Assembly (NCBI GenBank): GCA_002862785.1
Contig: PKDZ01000003.1
Coordinates: 1-47,734 of the forward strand
From: Flavobacteriales bacterium
Lineage (GTDB): Bacteria; Bacteroidota; Bacteroidia; Flavobacteriales_D; Sanyastnellaceae
DNA: 47,734 nt
Direction of reading: 5' to 3'
The notes beneath the pieces are model-generated. The model saw only the letters and a program-made list of their open reading frames with translations, was not told the DNA's origin and did no database searches. This document shows positions 1 through 8,805 of the stretch, piece by piece. The first letter of the stretch is position 1; every line of letters begins with the position of its first letter. Both the position numbers and the translations under genes were made by a program.

Positions 1-542
1 ACACAATGGCCATCGGGGTGGACGCCGTCCCGCATTTCCTTGAAGAGGCGCAGGTTCTCCTCCATCGATCGGTCGCGGTGGGGGCTGTTGGTTCCAGGTG
101 AGGTGGGCGTCCCTTTCTGCGCGACCATCTCTGCGGCGGTCTGATGATCCACATAGGCCTTGCCGAGTTCGATGAGCTTCACGGCAAAGCCGTAGAGCTG
201 CTCGAAATAATCGCTGGTGTAGAACTCACCGCCATTCCAGTCATACCCGAGCCAGGTTACATCTCGACGGATGGCGTCCACGTATTCCTGGTTCTCCTTT
301 TCGGGATTGGTGTCGTCGAAGCGGAGGTTGACGAGTCCATCGTATTTCTCGGCGAGCCCGAAGGAGAGACAGATGGCCTTGGCGTGCCCGATGTGCAGGT
401 ATCCATTGGGCTCCGGTGGGAATCGGGTGTGGATGCGTTGGTGATTGCCCGATTGAAGATCGTCGGCGATGATCTGCTCAATGAAATGCAGGGAGGCTCC
501 CTCCTCTTTCTTCCTGGACGTCGTCGTGCGCTTTTCGGCCAT
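1..542 (-). CDS. glnS: Glutaminyl-tRNA synthetase, N-terminal part (runs off the window)
   Basis: Charges tRNA-Gln with glutamine in the cytoplasm. I translated it by hand from the ATG at 542-540 on the minus strand; about 180 codons are inside the window and the frame stays open to base 1. The class I signature is clear: [15 protein letters not shown] (HIGH motif) near residue 45, followed by the FDDTNPEKE segment and the conserved [16 protein letters not shown] stretch typical of GlnRS. The start is set by a charged basic N-terminus and by a TAAATTTG promoter element only 4 bases upstream of the ATG, with no Shine-Dalgarno. It is transcribed divergently from the small gene at 634. The GlnRS-specific segment makes a non-discriminating GluRS unlikely. 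Confidence 0.93.
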   Translation of the reverse strand, partial: MAEKRTTTSRKKEEGASLHFIEQIIADDLQSGNHQRIHTRFPPEPNGYLHIGHAKAICLSFGLAEKYDGLVNLRFDDTNPEKENQEYVDAIRRDVTWLGYDWNGGEFYTSDYFEQLYGFAVKLIELGKAYVDHQTAAEMVAQKGTPTSPGTNSPHRDRSMEENLRLFKEMRDGVHPDGHC

Positions 543-546
543 GGTG

Positions 547-554
547 CAAATTTA
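547..554 (-). promoter_or_regulatory. Bacteroidota -7 element TAAATTTG of glnS
   Basis: Exact match to the Bacteroidota -7 consensus TAnnTTTG, read on the minus strand, followed by cacc and then the glnS ATG. The start codon falls about where transcription should begin, so the mRNA is probably leaderless. I saw no convincing -33 TTG element. Confidence 0.6.
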
Positions 555-633
555 TCCTCTCCTGAATCCCGGTGGTCCCTCCAGTCGGTCATTTCGTGCT
601 GAATGGTGAACCGGACTGCGGTGGAAAGGTTCC

Positions 634-1035
634 TTGTTTGTGAAACCTCAAATCCTGACCCCCGTGAATGAAGTGGTCCGCTACCGGCTTCGGCGTGGTG
701 ACCGCATCGTGGGGTGGATGCGCGAGGAGGCGAGCGGAGCCCGGTTTTTCAGCCGGGAAGGGCTGTGGTGGTCGGGTCGTCCCATCCAATGGGCGCATCG
801 GGACAGGTGCTGTGGGCTGCAGGACATCGACGACCGCTGGCTTCACGAGGGAGACCTTCTGTACGAAGTGGATGGCCCCTGGTGGCGGCGACGTCGTCCC
901 TGGCTGGTGCTGTGCGATGACCGCAGCGGCTGGACGTGGATACGCAAAGGACTAATTCAGGGCATGGTGACCATGAACGAACGGGAGGTAGAAGGCAAGC
1001 GATGGCGCTGGGCCGGAGTCGGCTGGCGCCGCTGA
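634..1035 (+). CDS. Hypothetical protein, YopX-like
   Basis: Small basic, Trp/Arg-rich protein of up to 133 residues; cytoplasmic as far as can be seen, with no signal peptide or membrane segment. The stretch CGLQDIDDRWLHEGDLLYEV (about residues 60-79) resembles the core of YopX family proteins (consensus roughly TGL-D-G--I-EGDIV), which are usually phage-related and of unknown function. The start is uncertain: TTG 634, GTG 640 (with AAGG 11 bases upstream) and GTG 664 are all in frame. It sits between divergent glnS and the convergent LytTR gene, whose stop is 8 bases away. The similarity is a short motif read by eye, so the family call is tentative. Confidence 0.5.
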   Translation: MFVKPQILTPVNEVVRYRLRRGDRIVGWMREEASGARFFSREGLWWSGRPIQWAHRDRCCGLQDIDDRWLHEGDLLYEVDGPWWRRRRPWLVLCDDRSGWTWIRKGLIQGMVTMNEREVEGKRWRWAGVGWRR

Positions 1036-1043
1036 GCGATTCG

Positions 1044-1694
1044 TTAGAGAAGTTGGATGCGCTTCATAAGCTCATCCTTGTACGTCCGGGAAATCGGAAT
1101 CTCGTCCTGATCAATCTTGATGACAAACTGGAACGTGTCAATATGGGTGACCCGGTCGATGTTGATCACAAAATTCCGGCTAACCCGCACGAAATCTTCC
1201 TGAGGCAACTTGAGCAGGAGGTCCTTCAAACTGGCCTTGACGTTGTACTTCCGTTCGCCCACGTGAATGGCACTGTATTTGCCTTCCACTTCAATGAACC
1301 GAACGTCGTTGAGGTGGATGCGGCGGAGCTTGTTGCCTACTTTGGTGAAGAAGTGCTTCGCTCGTGGGCGATTGGAGGCCAGCTCCTCTAAAGCCGCCGT
1401 AACGGCGGTCTCGAGACCTTCCGGATTGGCTTCGACCTCACCAGTGGCTGTGACCAATTCCCAATCCAGGACCTGCAGTTTGTTCTGCGCCTTGAGTTGA
1501 TCGACAAAACCTTCCACGCCATTGGGCTTGGACGTCACAAGAATCAAATCTGGTGGGGTGAACAGGCAAAGCCCTGCGGCTTCGGCCGTCTTGTGGGCCG
1601 TGCGGATGTCACAGCCCAACTCTTCGAGGTGGGCTTGTGGTCCTTGGACCGTGTTGGCGGATCCGAGAATCAAAATGCTGGGTTTACGTACCAT
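1044..1694 (-). CDS. LytTR-family DNA-binding regulator with degenerate receiver domain
   Basis: Transcriptional regulator of about 216 residues. Residues 118-216 form a LytTR DNA-binding domain (KVGNKLRRIHLNDVRFIE, then FVRVSRNFVINIDRV and ISRTYKDEL). Residues 3-105 look like a CheY-type receiver in order of strands and helices, but the paired acidic residues after strand 1 are absent (ILILGSANTV) and the phospho-acceptor position reads PDLILVTSKPNG, with Thr where Asp is expected. It is therefore unlikely to be activated by Asp phosphorylation. The ATG at 1694 is preferred over an upstream in-frame ATG at 1739 because the domain starts right after it. No histidine kinase is nearby. It is divergent from clpS. 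Confidence 0.85.
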   Translation of the reverse strand: MVRKPSILILGSANTVQGPQAHLEELGCDIRTAHKTAEAAGLCLFTPPDLILVTSKPNGVEGFVDQLKAQNKLQVLDWELVTATGEVEANPEGLETAVTAALEELASNRPRAKHFFTKVGNKLRRIHLNDVRFIEVEGKYSAIHVGERKYNVKASLKDLLLKLPQEDFVRVSRNFVINIDRVTHIDTFQFVIKIDQDEIPISRTYKDELMKRIQLL

Positions 1695-1814
1695 GTTGAC
1701 AAGAGAACAGAGCCTTACCCAGTTTGTTTTGAAAATCAAATAATTGGGTACAGGCTGCGCTTTTGGGGTTATGGCTGTTTGAGTTCAGTCATGATGCCCG
1801 TCCGGTGTGGCGGT

Positions 1815-1822
1815 TAATTTTG
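1815..1822 (+). promoter_or_regulatory. -7 element TAATTTTG of clpS
   Basis: Exact TAnnTTTG match; five bases (acgac) separate it from the ATG at 1828. It supports ATG 1828 rather than the upstream in-frame GTG at 1807 as the clpS start, and implies a leaderless transcript. Confidence 0.6.
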
Positions 1823-1827
1823 ACGAC

Positions 1828-2133
1828 ATGCAGAACATCCGGATGACGGAAGTCGAAGAAGATACGCTGGTCGATGAAGACGTTGCGTTGGACGAGGCGG
1901 TGTCCGGAGGATGGCACATCGTGCTGTACAACGATGACCACAACACCTTTGACCATGTCATCGATTGCCTCATGGCCTATTGCGGCCATGAAGTGCTTCA
2001 GGCGGAGCAGTGCGCCCTCATCGTGCACACGAAGGGGAAGTGCTCAGTGAAAAATGGGGATTACGACGAGCTCGAGCCCATCTGTACGGCGTTGACGGAA
2101 CGGGATCTCACTGCTGAAGTCGAGCCCACTTGA
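1828..2133 (+). CDS. clpS: ATP-dependent Clp protease adaptor ClpS
   Basis: N-recognin that hands proteins with bulky hydrophobic N-terminal residues to ClpAP/ClpCP. The 101-residue protein has an acidic flexible N-terminal tail and then the ClpS core: HIVLYNDDHNTFDHVI (about residues 30-45; the YNDD-H-T--D motif lines the N-degron pocket) and QAEQCALIVHTKGKCSV. The start at 1828 is chosen from the promoter position; GTG 1807 would add seven residues. It stands alone, divergent from the LytTR gene and just upstream of a secreted FG-GAP protein. A possible partner in the N-degron route, an ATE-like aminoacyl transferase, is encoded at 15354. Confidence 0.9.
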   Translation: MQNIRMTEVEEDTLVDEDVALDEAVSGGWHIVLYNDDHNTFDHVIDCLMAYCGHEVLQAEQCALIVHTKGKCSVKNGDYDELEPICTALTERDLTAEVEPT

Positions 2134-2186
2134 GTGGCCATACCCTCCCTCCTGCTATTTTCGACCTTCATCCCGTGTTTCCACCC

Positions 2187-4766
2187 GTGCGCTTGTCCTC
2201 TCTGTTGTTCCTGGTCCTCGCCATGGTGTCCGCTGTGCGGGTCCAAGCCCAGTGGCAGGATGTGACGGAGGTCTATCTCCTCGAGGCGACCACCCAAGCC
2301 AGTTGGCTGGGTTGCGGCATGAGCCTCGCCGACTTCAACCTCGATGGGCTCGACGACTTGACGTTCGCCAACAGCGATGGATCCGTGGTGGCCTACGCCC
2401 AGCTCCCCGAAGGTGGATTTGACTTGGTGCACAGCTTCCAGGGAGATGCGCAGGCGCAAGGGTTGGCGTGGTTCGATGCGGATGGGGACGAAGACCTCGA
2501 TTTGATGATCACGCGGCGCTTTGCTCGCATGGAACTGTACATGCGATCAGGGGATGTGCTCGTTGAAGAAGCCCCAGACCGGGGTCTGCCCATCAACTCC
2601 GATTGGGAAGGTCGCGGCCTGAGTGTCGGCGATTACGATTTGGATGGCGATCTCGATGTCTACGTGTGTCTCTACCATGATGGTACCGGGTCGACCCACG
2701 AAAACCTCCTGTTCAACAATGATGGCAACGGGTTTTTTACGGATGTGACGGAATTGGCCGGGGTGGGGAATCAGGTGCAGCACTCGTTTCAGGCCATTTG
2801 GTTCGACTACAACCAAGACGGATACGAGGATCTGTGGGTCATCAACGATCGGGACATCTTTCCCAACGCGCTTTACGAGAATCAGGGCAATGGAACCTTT
2901 GTGGATGTGGCGGAGGATGTGGGCGCCGCCCAGGCCATTTTCGGCATGACCGCCACAGTGGGCGATTTGGATAACGATGGCGTGATGGAACTGTTTTGCA
3001 CCAACATCGAGAATGAACCCAATCTCATGCTGGACCGCATTGGCCCAGTCTATCAGGAGGTGGGCCCCCAAATGGGGGTCGATGGATCCCGCTACAGTTG
3101 GGGTGGGTGTTTCGTGGATGCGGACGGGGACATGTGGAGTGACCTGATGGTGGCGACCTACCGGTTTCCGAATGCCCTTCCCTACGACAACTATTTCTAT
3201 GAAAACGCTCACCCGGAATACGGATTTGTGGATGTGACGGAGACGTCTTGGCCCATTGAACAGACGCAGCTGTATTGTGTCGGCGCCTGCGACATCGATC
3301 AAGATCTGGCCCCGGATGTCATCGGTTTCGGCAACATGCCCTTTGTCCAGGTGCTCCGGAATACAACGGCAGACGACGGTGGCGGCCCCGGAAGGCTGGC
3401 GGTTCGGCTGTGTGGCACCGAAACCAACCGATGGGCCATTGGTGCCGTGGTCGAGGTGCACGCCGGCGGGGTGGTCCAAACCCAGTTCGTCAGCAACGGG
3501 TCCGACTTCATGACGCAGCAGACCTGCACCCGGTACTTCGGATTGGCCGATGCTTTGGTGGTGGACTCTGTGGTCGTCGAGTGGCGTGGTGGGGACCGGG
3601 AGGTTTGGTATGACGTGGAGCCCAATGCGACTGTGTCCTTCATCGAGGGGAGCACAGACGCCCAGATTTCAGTTCAGGGCACGCCCTGCGGAGATGAGGT
3701 GGCGACGGCGACAGCCCCGTTTGATGCGCCCGTCATCCGGTGGAATGGAGAGGTGGTGGACTCCCCGATCTTCCCGCTTGTCGAGGCGGGTCCGCATGTG
3801 GTGGAGTGCGAATGGATGGGGGGACTCTTCACGTGGACGGACAGCATCGAATGGGTGCTTCCCGAACCGCATGGGTTGACAGTTGAATGGACCGAGCCCG
3901 AGTGTCACGGTGAACCTGGCATCCTCGGTTGGGTGGCCGCTGACGGCCTGATTGTCGACCATGCCGGTCTCACTTGGGATGCGGTGGTGACCAATCTAGG
4001 CAGTGAGGCGGGTGAGGTGATTTTCCTGACGACGAGCCCCGAGACAGGGTGCGTGGAGTCGCACGAATTCATCCTCCCGGAGCCTCCGGAACTGGGTGTT
4101 TCCCTAGACTACTCCCCGGCCCTGTGCCACGACGATGTGGCGCAAGTGCTGGCCTCAGGATATGGAGGGACACCCGGTTACTTGGTCAATTGGAGCGGCG
4201 TGGACCCGTCCAATCTGCCCCCCGGTGACGTGGGGTTCACGCTGACCGATGGGAATGGGTGCACCTTGGATTCAAGCCTTCAGGTGGTCATGCCTGATCC
4301 GTTGACCATTGAGATCCAGGTGACCAATGAGGATGCTGGAGAGGATGGCAGTTTGTCCCTTTTGATTGAGGGAGGAACACCGCCGTACAACGTCCTCTGG
4401 AATGATGGGACGCAAGGCGATACCATCCTGACGAATCTAGGACAAGGAGTTTACAGTTGGGTGGTGGAAGACGCCAACGGTTGTCTCCTGCTTGGTTTGC
4501 AGGACATCATCAACGTGGGCACACCTCTCGGGCCTCATTCCCCGCAGAGATGGTCCTTGGACATGACCGGAACGGAGTGGGCACTGTCCGGAGAACCGGC
4601 CGAAGGAGACCGCATCGAAGTGTTGTCCCTGTCCGGTCAGTTGGTCTGGTCTGAACCCACGTCTACGGGGCAGGTCATCGGGTCGGAGAACCCAAACCTG
4701 CCTCCCCACGGCGTGGTCTGCGTGCTGGATGTCGAAGGCCGTTTGGTGTTCGGTTCGGCTTATTGA
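2187..4766 (+). CDS. Secreted FG-GAP/VCBS-repeat protein with UnbV domain and SprB-like repeats (paralogue 1)
   Basis: Predicted exported protein of about 859 residues. A hydrophobic signal peptide (LSSLLFLVLAMVSAVRVQAQ) is followed by FG-GAP/VCBS repeats with Ca-binding-like loops (DFNLDGLDDL, DADGDEDLDL, DYDLDGDLDV, DNDGVMEL) over residues 30-390, an ASPIC/UnbV domain at about 400-475, SprB-like repeats (CHGEPG, GGTPGY, GGTPPY) to about 775, and a T9SS-like C-terminal beta domain. Such proteins probably form a beta-propeller adhesin or binding module on the cell surface; the ligand is unknown. The start is uncertain: GTG 2187 and GTG 2175 both give a good signal peptide, and 2130 is further upstream; a TATTTTCG -7-like element lies at 2156-2163. 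Closest relatives are the genes at 6165 and 8806. The 3' end overlaps rpe by 7 bases. Confidence 0.85.
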   Translation: MRLSSLLFLVLAMVSAVRVQAQWQDVTEVYLLEATTQASWLGCGMSLADFNLDGLDDLTFANSDGSVVAYAQLPEGGFDLVHSFQGDAQAQGLAWFDADGDEDLDLMITRRFARMELYMRSGDVLVEEAPDRGLPINSDWEGRGLSVGDYDLDGDLDVYVCLYHDGTGSTHENLLFNNDGNGFFTDVTELAGVGNQVQHSFQAIWFDYNQDGYEDLWVINDRDIFPNALYENQGNGTFVDVAEDVGAAQAIFGMTATVGDLDNDGVMELFCTNIENEPNLMLDRIGPVYQEVGPQMGVDGSRYSWGGCFVDADGDMWSDLMVATYRFPNALPYDNYFYENAHPEYGFVDVTETSWPIEQTQLYCVGACDIDQDLAPDVIGFGNMPFVQVLRNTTADDGGGPGRLAVRLCGTETNRWAIGAVVEVHAGGVVQTQFVSNGSDFMTQQTCTRYFGLADALVVDSVVVEWRGGDREVWYDVEPNATVSFIEGSTDAQISVQGTPCGDEVATATAPFDAPVIRWNGEVVDSPIFPLVEAGPHVVECEWMGGLFTWTDSIEWVLPEPHGLTVEWTEPECHGEPGILGWVAADGLIVDHAGLTWDAVVTNLGSEAGEVIFLTTSPETGCVESHEFILPEPPELGVSLDYSPALCHDDVAQVLASGYGGTPGYLVNWSGVDPSNLPPGDVGFTLTDGNGCTLDSSLQVVMPDPLTIEIQVTNEDAGEDGSLSLLIEGGTPPYNVLWNDGTQGDTILTNLGQGVYSWVVEDANGCLLLGLQDIINVGTPLGPHSPQRWSLDMTGTEWALSGEPAEGDRIEVLSLSGQLVWSEPTSTGQVIGSENPNLPPHGVVCVLDVEGRLVFGSAY

Positions 4767-5428
4767 ACCAAAGCCGTCCCGGCAGCCTTGAGCACCGCGA
4801 CTTCCGCTTCCGGATCCTCCGCCTTGAAGACCGATGATCCGGCCACCAGCACATCGGCTCCAGCGTCCACCAGAGATGCCGCATTCTGGCGCCCCACTCC
4901 CCCATCGACCTCGATGAGGAATTCGTGCTGCCCCTCTTTTCTCAGGGCACTGAGTCGGCACACTTTGTCCGCGGTCCCTTCGATAAACTTCTGGCCCCCG
5001 AATCCGGGATTGACGCTCATGATGCACACGAGGTCGAGGTTGCCAAGGACCTCCTCGATGCTGTGGAGAGGCGTGTGCGGGTTGAGGGCAACGCCGGCCT
5101 TCATTCCGGCTTCGCGGATGGCGGCCAGTGTCCGGTGCAGGTGGGTGCAGGCTTCCACGTGAACCGTCAGGACCGCGGCGTTCAGGTCGGCAAAATGCTG
5201 GATGTAGCGATCGGGCTGCTCGATCATGAGGTGCACATCCAGCGGTTTGCTCGCGTGTCGACCGATGGCGGCGATGACGGGCATGCCGTAGCTGATGTTC
5301 GGCACGAAGAGCCCATCCATCACGTCGATGTGGTGCCAGTCGGCCGAACTCCGCTCGACCATGGCCACATCGTTGGCAAGGTGGGCGAAGTCAGCGGCGA
5401 GCAAGGAAGGGGCGATGAGGTGAGCCAT
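4760..5428 (-). CDS. rpe: Ribulose-phosphate 3-epimerase
   Basis: Interconverts ribulose 5-phosphate and xylulose 5-phosphate in the pentose phosphate pathway. The 222-residue protein shows the TIM-barrel signatures: IAPSLLAADFAHL at the N-terminus, WHHIDVMDGLFVPN (metal-binding His and Asp), DVHLMIEQPDRYI, MSVNPGFGGQKFI (phosphate binding) and IEVDGGVGRQNA. ATG 5428 is chosen because the family begins with this segment; the open frame continues upstream only into coaE territory. It is convergent with the FG-GAP gene, overlapping it by 7 bases, and divergent from coaE with 46 bases between start codons. Confidence 0.96.
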   Translation of the reverse strand: MAHLIAPSLLAADFAHLANDVAMVERSSADWHHIDVMDGLFVPNISYGMPVIAAIGRHASKPLDVHLMIEQPDRYIQHFADLNAAVLTVHVEACTHLHRTLAAIREAGMKAGVALNPHTPLHSIEEVLGNLDLVCIMSVNPGFGGQKFIEGTADKVCRLSALRKEGQHEFLIEVDGGVGRQNAASLVDAGADVLVAGSSVFKAEDPEAEVAVLKAAGTALVQ

Positions 5429-5474
5429 GGTGCGAATTTGCCACGGTTCGGCGGAAGGAGCCGAATATTGCACC

Positions 5475-6107
5475 ATGCCTTTTTCGACAGGAAGTGCTGC
5501 GAATGTGGACAGCGTGGATGGTCTGCGGGTCATCGGCCTCACCGGGGGCATGGGGGCCGGCAAGTCCGTCGTGTCGGGCATTCTCCGTTCGTTGGGGCAT
5601 TCCGTGTACGATGCGGATTCCGCTGCGAAATCGCTCTATGACCGGGATGATGGTCTTCTCCAGGCGGTCCGTAGTCGATTTGGTGACCGCATTCTGACGC
5701 CGGATGGACGGCTCGACCGGGTGGCGTTGGCCTACGTTGTGTTTGCCGATTCTAGCGCGCTGAATGACTTGAACGCCTTGGTCCACCCAGCTGTGGCTCG
5801 AGATTTTGCCGGGTGGCGGGACGGACTGGATGCCAAGGGTGTTCGCCTTGTTTTCCGGGAGGCCGCCATCCTATTCGAGTCGGGATCCCATCGGGATTGT
5901 GACACGGTGTGGGGGGTGCAGGCGCCAGATGGGCTTCGGATTCAACGGGTCCGGCACCGATCGGGGTTGTCGGAGGCAGAGGTGCGACAGCGGATGGCTT
6001 GGCAATGGTCCCAGGTAGACGTGATGGCGGCGTGTGATGCCGTGATCGTCAATGACGGTGTGGAGCCGCTTGTGCCTCAGGTTCAGTCCTTGCTGGATAA
6101 TTTGTAG
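5475..6107 (+). CDS. coaE: Dephospho-CoA kinase
   Basis: Last step of coenzyme A synthesis: phosphorylates the ribose 3'-hydroxyl of dephospho-CoA. The 210-residue protein has the P-loop GLTGGMGAGKS near residue 20, the DADSAAKSLYD segment that follows strand 2 in CoaE, the LVHPAV motif and FREAAILFESG. ATG 5475 is used, with attgcacc just upstream; an earlier in-frame GTG at 5427 would overlap the rpe start. A full-length family member, divergent from rpe. Confidence 0.94.
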   Translation: MPFSTGSAANVDSVDGLRVIGLTGGMGAGKSVVSGILRSLGHSVYDADSAAKSLYDRDDGLLQAVRSRFGDRILTPDGRLDRVALAYVVFADSSALNDLNALVHPAVARDFAGWRDGLDAKGVRLVFREAAILFESGSHRDCDTVWGVQAPDGLRIQRVRHRSGLSEAEVRQRMAWQWSQVDVMAACDAVIVNDGVEPLVPQVQSLLDNL

Positions 6108-6164
6108 TTCTGAAGGCAACGGTCGGGGATTCGAACCGTCTACCCTGTGCCTTACCTGAGCACG

Positions 6165-8741
6165 ATGTTTCATGTTCCTTTCCCTGCGCTGCGCATGGCA
6201 GTGCTGTGTCTCGCATTCCTTGTGTCCGGAACCGCCGAGGGGCAGTTGGAGGACGTGTCCGTCGGCCACCTCGTTCAGGCCTCGACGGCGGCCAGTTGGT
6301 TTGGCTGCGGGTTGAGCTGCGCCGACTTCGACGGAGACGGTTGGGACGATGTCACCGCCGCCACGTCGGATGGTCCCATTGAACTGTATTGCGGAGGGCC
6401 AGATGGTCTGGGGCACCATGCGTCCCTCGACCATGAAGTGGAGTCGAAAGCGGTGCTGTGGGTCGATGTCGACAACGACGGGGACCTGGACCTTGTGGCG
6501 GGTGTTCTGGGTGTCGGGTTGTTCCTGTACATGCAACAGGAGGATGGCAGTCTCGTGGAGGATGGCCTCAACCGTGGAATGCCCCTCTGGCCTGGATGGG
6601 ATGTTCGCGGAGTCTCGGCTGTCGATTACGACGAGGACGATGATCTCGATTTGTTCGTGGCCAGCTACCACGACGACATGGACACCGTGACCTATGAGAA
6701 CCTCATGCTGCGCAACGATGGCGGTGGGTTCTTTTCGGACCAGACCCTGGAGACCGGCGTGGGCAACGGACTGAAGCACACGTTCCAGGGCGCTTGGTTC
6801 GATTACGATGAGGACGGAGATCAGGACCTCTGGGTCATCAACGACCGCGCGGTCTTTCCCAATGCCCTCTACCGAAACATCGACGGAGTGTTCTACGACA
6901 TCGCAGAGGATGTGGGGGCTGACGTGGCCATCGAGGCCATGTCCGCCACCTTGTGTGACCCGGACAACGATGGAGATTGGGACATGTACATGACCAACAT
7001 CGAGGACAACCCCAACGTTTACCAGCGGAACGATGACGGGATGTTCACGGATATCGCCCAGTTGGCGGGTGTGGCCTCCCTCCAATATGGTTGGGGGACC
7101 CTCGCCATCGACCTCGATGGGGACATGATGCAGGATTTGATGGTGGCGACCTATCGCTTCCCGAACTCCAATCCTTATGACAACCACCTGTACATGAACA
7201 ATGGCAGTGGGACGAGCTTCACAGATGAAATCGAGAATTGGCCCAATGAGCAGTACCAATTGTACTGTCTGGGTCAATTGGACCTCGACAATGACCGGAC
7301 CCCCGACATCATTGGACACGGCAATGCGGCGCACGCCCAAGTGTTGCGCAACACCAACGAGGATGGATCGTCCCGATTGACCCTCAAGTTGGTGGGCACC
7401 CTCTCGAACTCCCATGCCGTCGGGGCCCTCATCCACGTCTGGTCTGGTGGGGTGCAACAAATGAGGCAAGTGGCCGCCGGGTGCGACTACATGACCCAGC
7501 ACAGCTACACGCAGTTCTTTGGGTGTGGGATGAACCTCGTTGTCGATTCCATTCAGGTTCGCTGGCCGAGTGGTCTGGAGGAGAAGTGGTATGGCCTGCC
7601 GGCCAACTCGGCTTTGACCCTCGTCGAAGGGACACAGGATGCGGCCCTGACCGCGATTGAAGGCGAGTGCCCTTGGTATCCCGATCGCTGGGTGGTGCCT
7701 GCCGTGGCGACTGAGGCGGAATTGACATGGAACGGGGAGCCCTTTACGGGAGACACCTTGGTGGCCGATACCACGGGGACGCAGGTCTTCGCGGCCACGT
7801 GGTGGGATGGAGTAGCGACGTGGACGTCGATGGTCGAAGCGGAATTCGGCGATGAGCCCAACATCACGTTAGAGGGGCTGGATCCGGCCTGTCATGGAGA
7901 GCTGGGTTCGTTGGTCTGGTCGGCGCCGGAGGCAGAATTTGTCCTGTGGCAAGAGGATTCGCTGACGTCCTCCGGACAATTGGATTCAGTGGGGCTTGGG
8001 GCCCATCTGCTCGTGGCCCAGATTCAAGAGGGATGCACCGTGGAAGCCTCAACGGAAATCCAGATACCGGACAGCTTGGCCATCCAGATGGTGGTCCATC
8101 ATCCCGACTGTTTCGGAGAAACCGGAAGCGTGGTCCTCACCTCGACAGGAGGTACCGGGCCGGTGGTGTTCGATGCGGGTACGCTGGTGTTCGACGAAGC
8201 TTTGCCCGGGGTCTATGGGGTCTTGGCCACGGATTCATTGGGATGCATCCGGACGGACAGCGTGGTGGTGGTGGAGCCGGATTTCCTCGTGTCCTCCTTG
8301 TCATACGGATTCTTCGGCATTGGTGATTCGGCGCAGGTTGACCTGCTGGTGGAGGGAGGGACTCCCCCCTATTCCATCATGTGGTCCGGTCCGATTGATG
8401 CTGAGGGCGGTGTGCTCGCCCCGGTGTCCCTAGGTTGGCTTGTGGAGGATGCCAACGGATGCCTCGATCTGGGGGTCGTCCAGATTGCGTCGAATCCGCT
8501 TGCCGAGGTCCCCGACGCCGAGCTCGAACCTTGGCGTTGCCGTCGGAATGCGGAGGGCATTCGGATTGATGCTTTCCGCCAGGGAAACTGGCTCGTTGAA
8601 CTGTGGGGACTGGATGGCCGTTTGCTCCACCGGCAACAGGTGCTGGGGTCCACGTTCCAGACCGTGTTGAGTGTTTCCGCTCCCGTGCTCATCCGGATGC
8701 GGTCCGAGGCCACCGGTGAAGAGCAGGTTTGGGTCCGCTGA
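6165..8741 (+). CDS. Secreted FG-GAP/VCBS-repeat protein with UnbV domain and SprB-like repeats (paralogue 2)
   Basis: About 858 residues. Signal peptide MFHVPFPALRMAVLCLAFLV then cleavage near TAEGQ; FG-GAP repeats (DFDGDGWDDV, DVDNDGDLDL, DYDEDDDLDL, DYDEDGDQDL, DPDNDGDWDM) to about residue 390; ASPIC/UnbV at about 405-480; SprB-like repeats (CHGELG, GGTGPV, GGTPPYS) and a C-terminal beta domain ending EEQVWVR, very like the end of paralogue 3 (SSVWVR), suggesting a shared sorting signal. ATG 6165 is preferred: a TACCTGAG element ends 4 bases upstream, the geometry seen at other starts here; GTG 6147 and ATG 6195 are alternatives. It forms a direct tandem pair with the next gene. Function is inferred only as surface-exposed or secreted binding protein. 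Confidence 0.86.
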   Translation: MFHVPFPALRMAVLCLAFLVSGTAEGQLEDVSVGHLVQASTAASWFGCGLSCADFDGDGWDDVTAATSDGPIELYCGGPDGLGHHASLDHEVESKAVLWVDVDNDGDLDLVAGVLGVGLFLYMQQEDGSLVEDGLNRGMPLWPGWDVRGVSAVDYDEDDDLDLFVASYHDDMDTVTYENLMLRNDGGGFFSDQTLETGVGNGLKHTFQGAWFDYDEDGDQDLWVINDRAVFPNALYRNIDGVFYDIAEDVGADVAIEAMSATLCDPDNDGDWDMYMTNIEDNPNVYQRNDDGMFTDIAQLAGVASLQYGWGTLAIDLDGDMMQDLMVATYRFPNSNPYDNHLYMNNGSGTSFTDEIENWPNEQYQLYCLGQLDLDNDRTPDIIGHGNAAHAQVLRNTNEDGSSRLTLKLVGTLSNSHAVGALIHVWSGGVQQMRQVAAGCDYMTQHSYTQFFGCGMNLVVDSIQVRWPSGLEEKWYGLPANSALTLVEGTQDAALTAIEGECPWYPDRWVVPAVATEAELTWNGEPFTGDTLVADTTGTQVFAATWWDGVATWTSMVEAEFGDEPNITLEGLDPACHGELGSLVWSAPEAEFVLWQEDSLTSSGQLDSVGLGAHLLVAQIQEGCTVEASTEIQIPDSLAIQMVVHHPDCFGETGSVVLTSTGGTGPVVFDAGTLVFDEALPGVYGVLATDSLGCIRTDSVVVVEPDFLVSSLSYGFFGIGDSAQVDLLVEGGTPPYSIMWSGPIDAEGGVLAPVSLGWLVEDANGCLDLGVVQIASNPLAEVPDAELEPWRCRRNAEGIRIDAFRQGNWLVELWGLDGRLLHRQQVLGSTFQTVLSVSAPVLIRMRSEATGEEQVWVR

Positions 8742-8805
8742 GGCCTCAGGAGTGCGGTTGGACTCCTTGATTTCTATCTTGTCCTTCCGTTCCAAATTGG
8801 CCTCG

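Noticed and set aside
5155-5170. Possible parS (CACGTG core, 11 of 16 positions) inside rpe; another weak one at 37032-37047
   Set aside because: Too many mismatches to the parS consensus TGTTNCACGTGAAACA to be called.
6119-6165. tRNA-like sequence (ggggattcgaacc, complement of a T-loop) on the minus strand
   Set aside because: The T-loop motif is striking, but the T-stem arms do not pair and there is no acceptor stem or anticodon arm, so it is not a tRNA gene; at most a relic.
5871-7502. 543-codon minus-strand open frame
   Set aside because: Antisense of coaE and FG-GAP paralogue 2; composition (His/Ile/Val) mirrors the Asp-rich repeats of the real gene.
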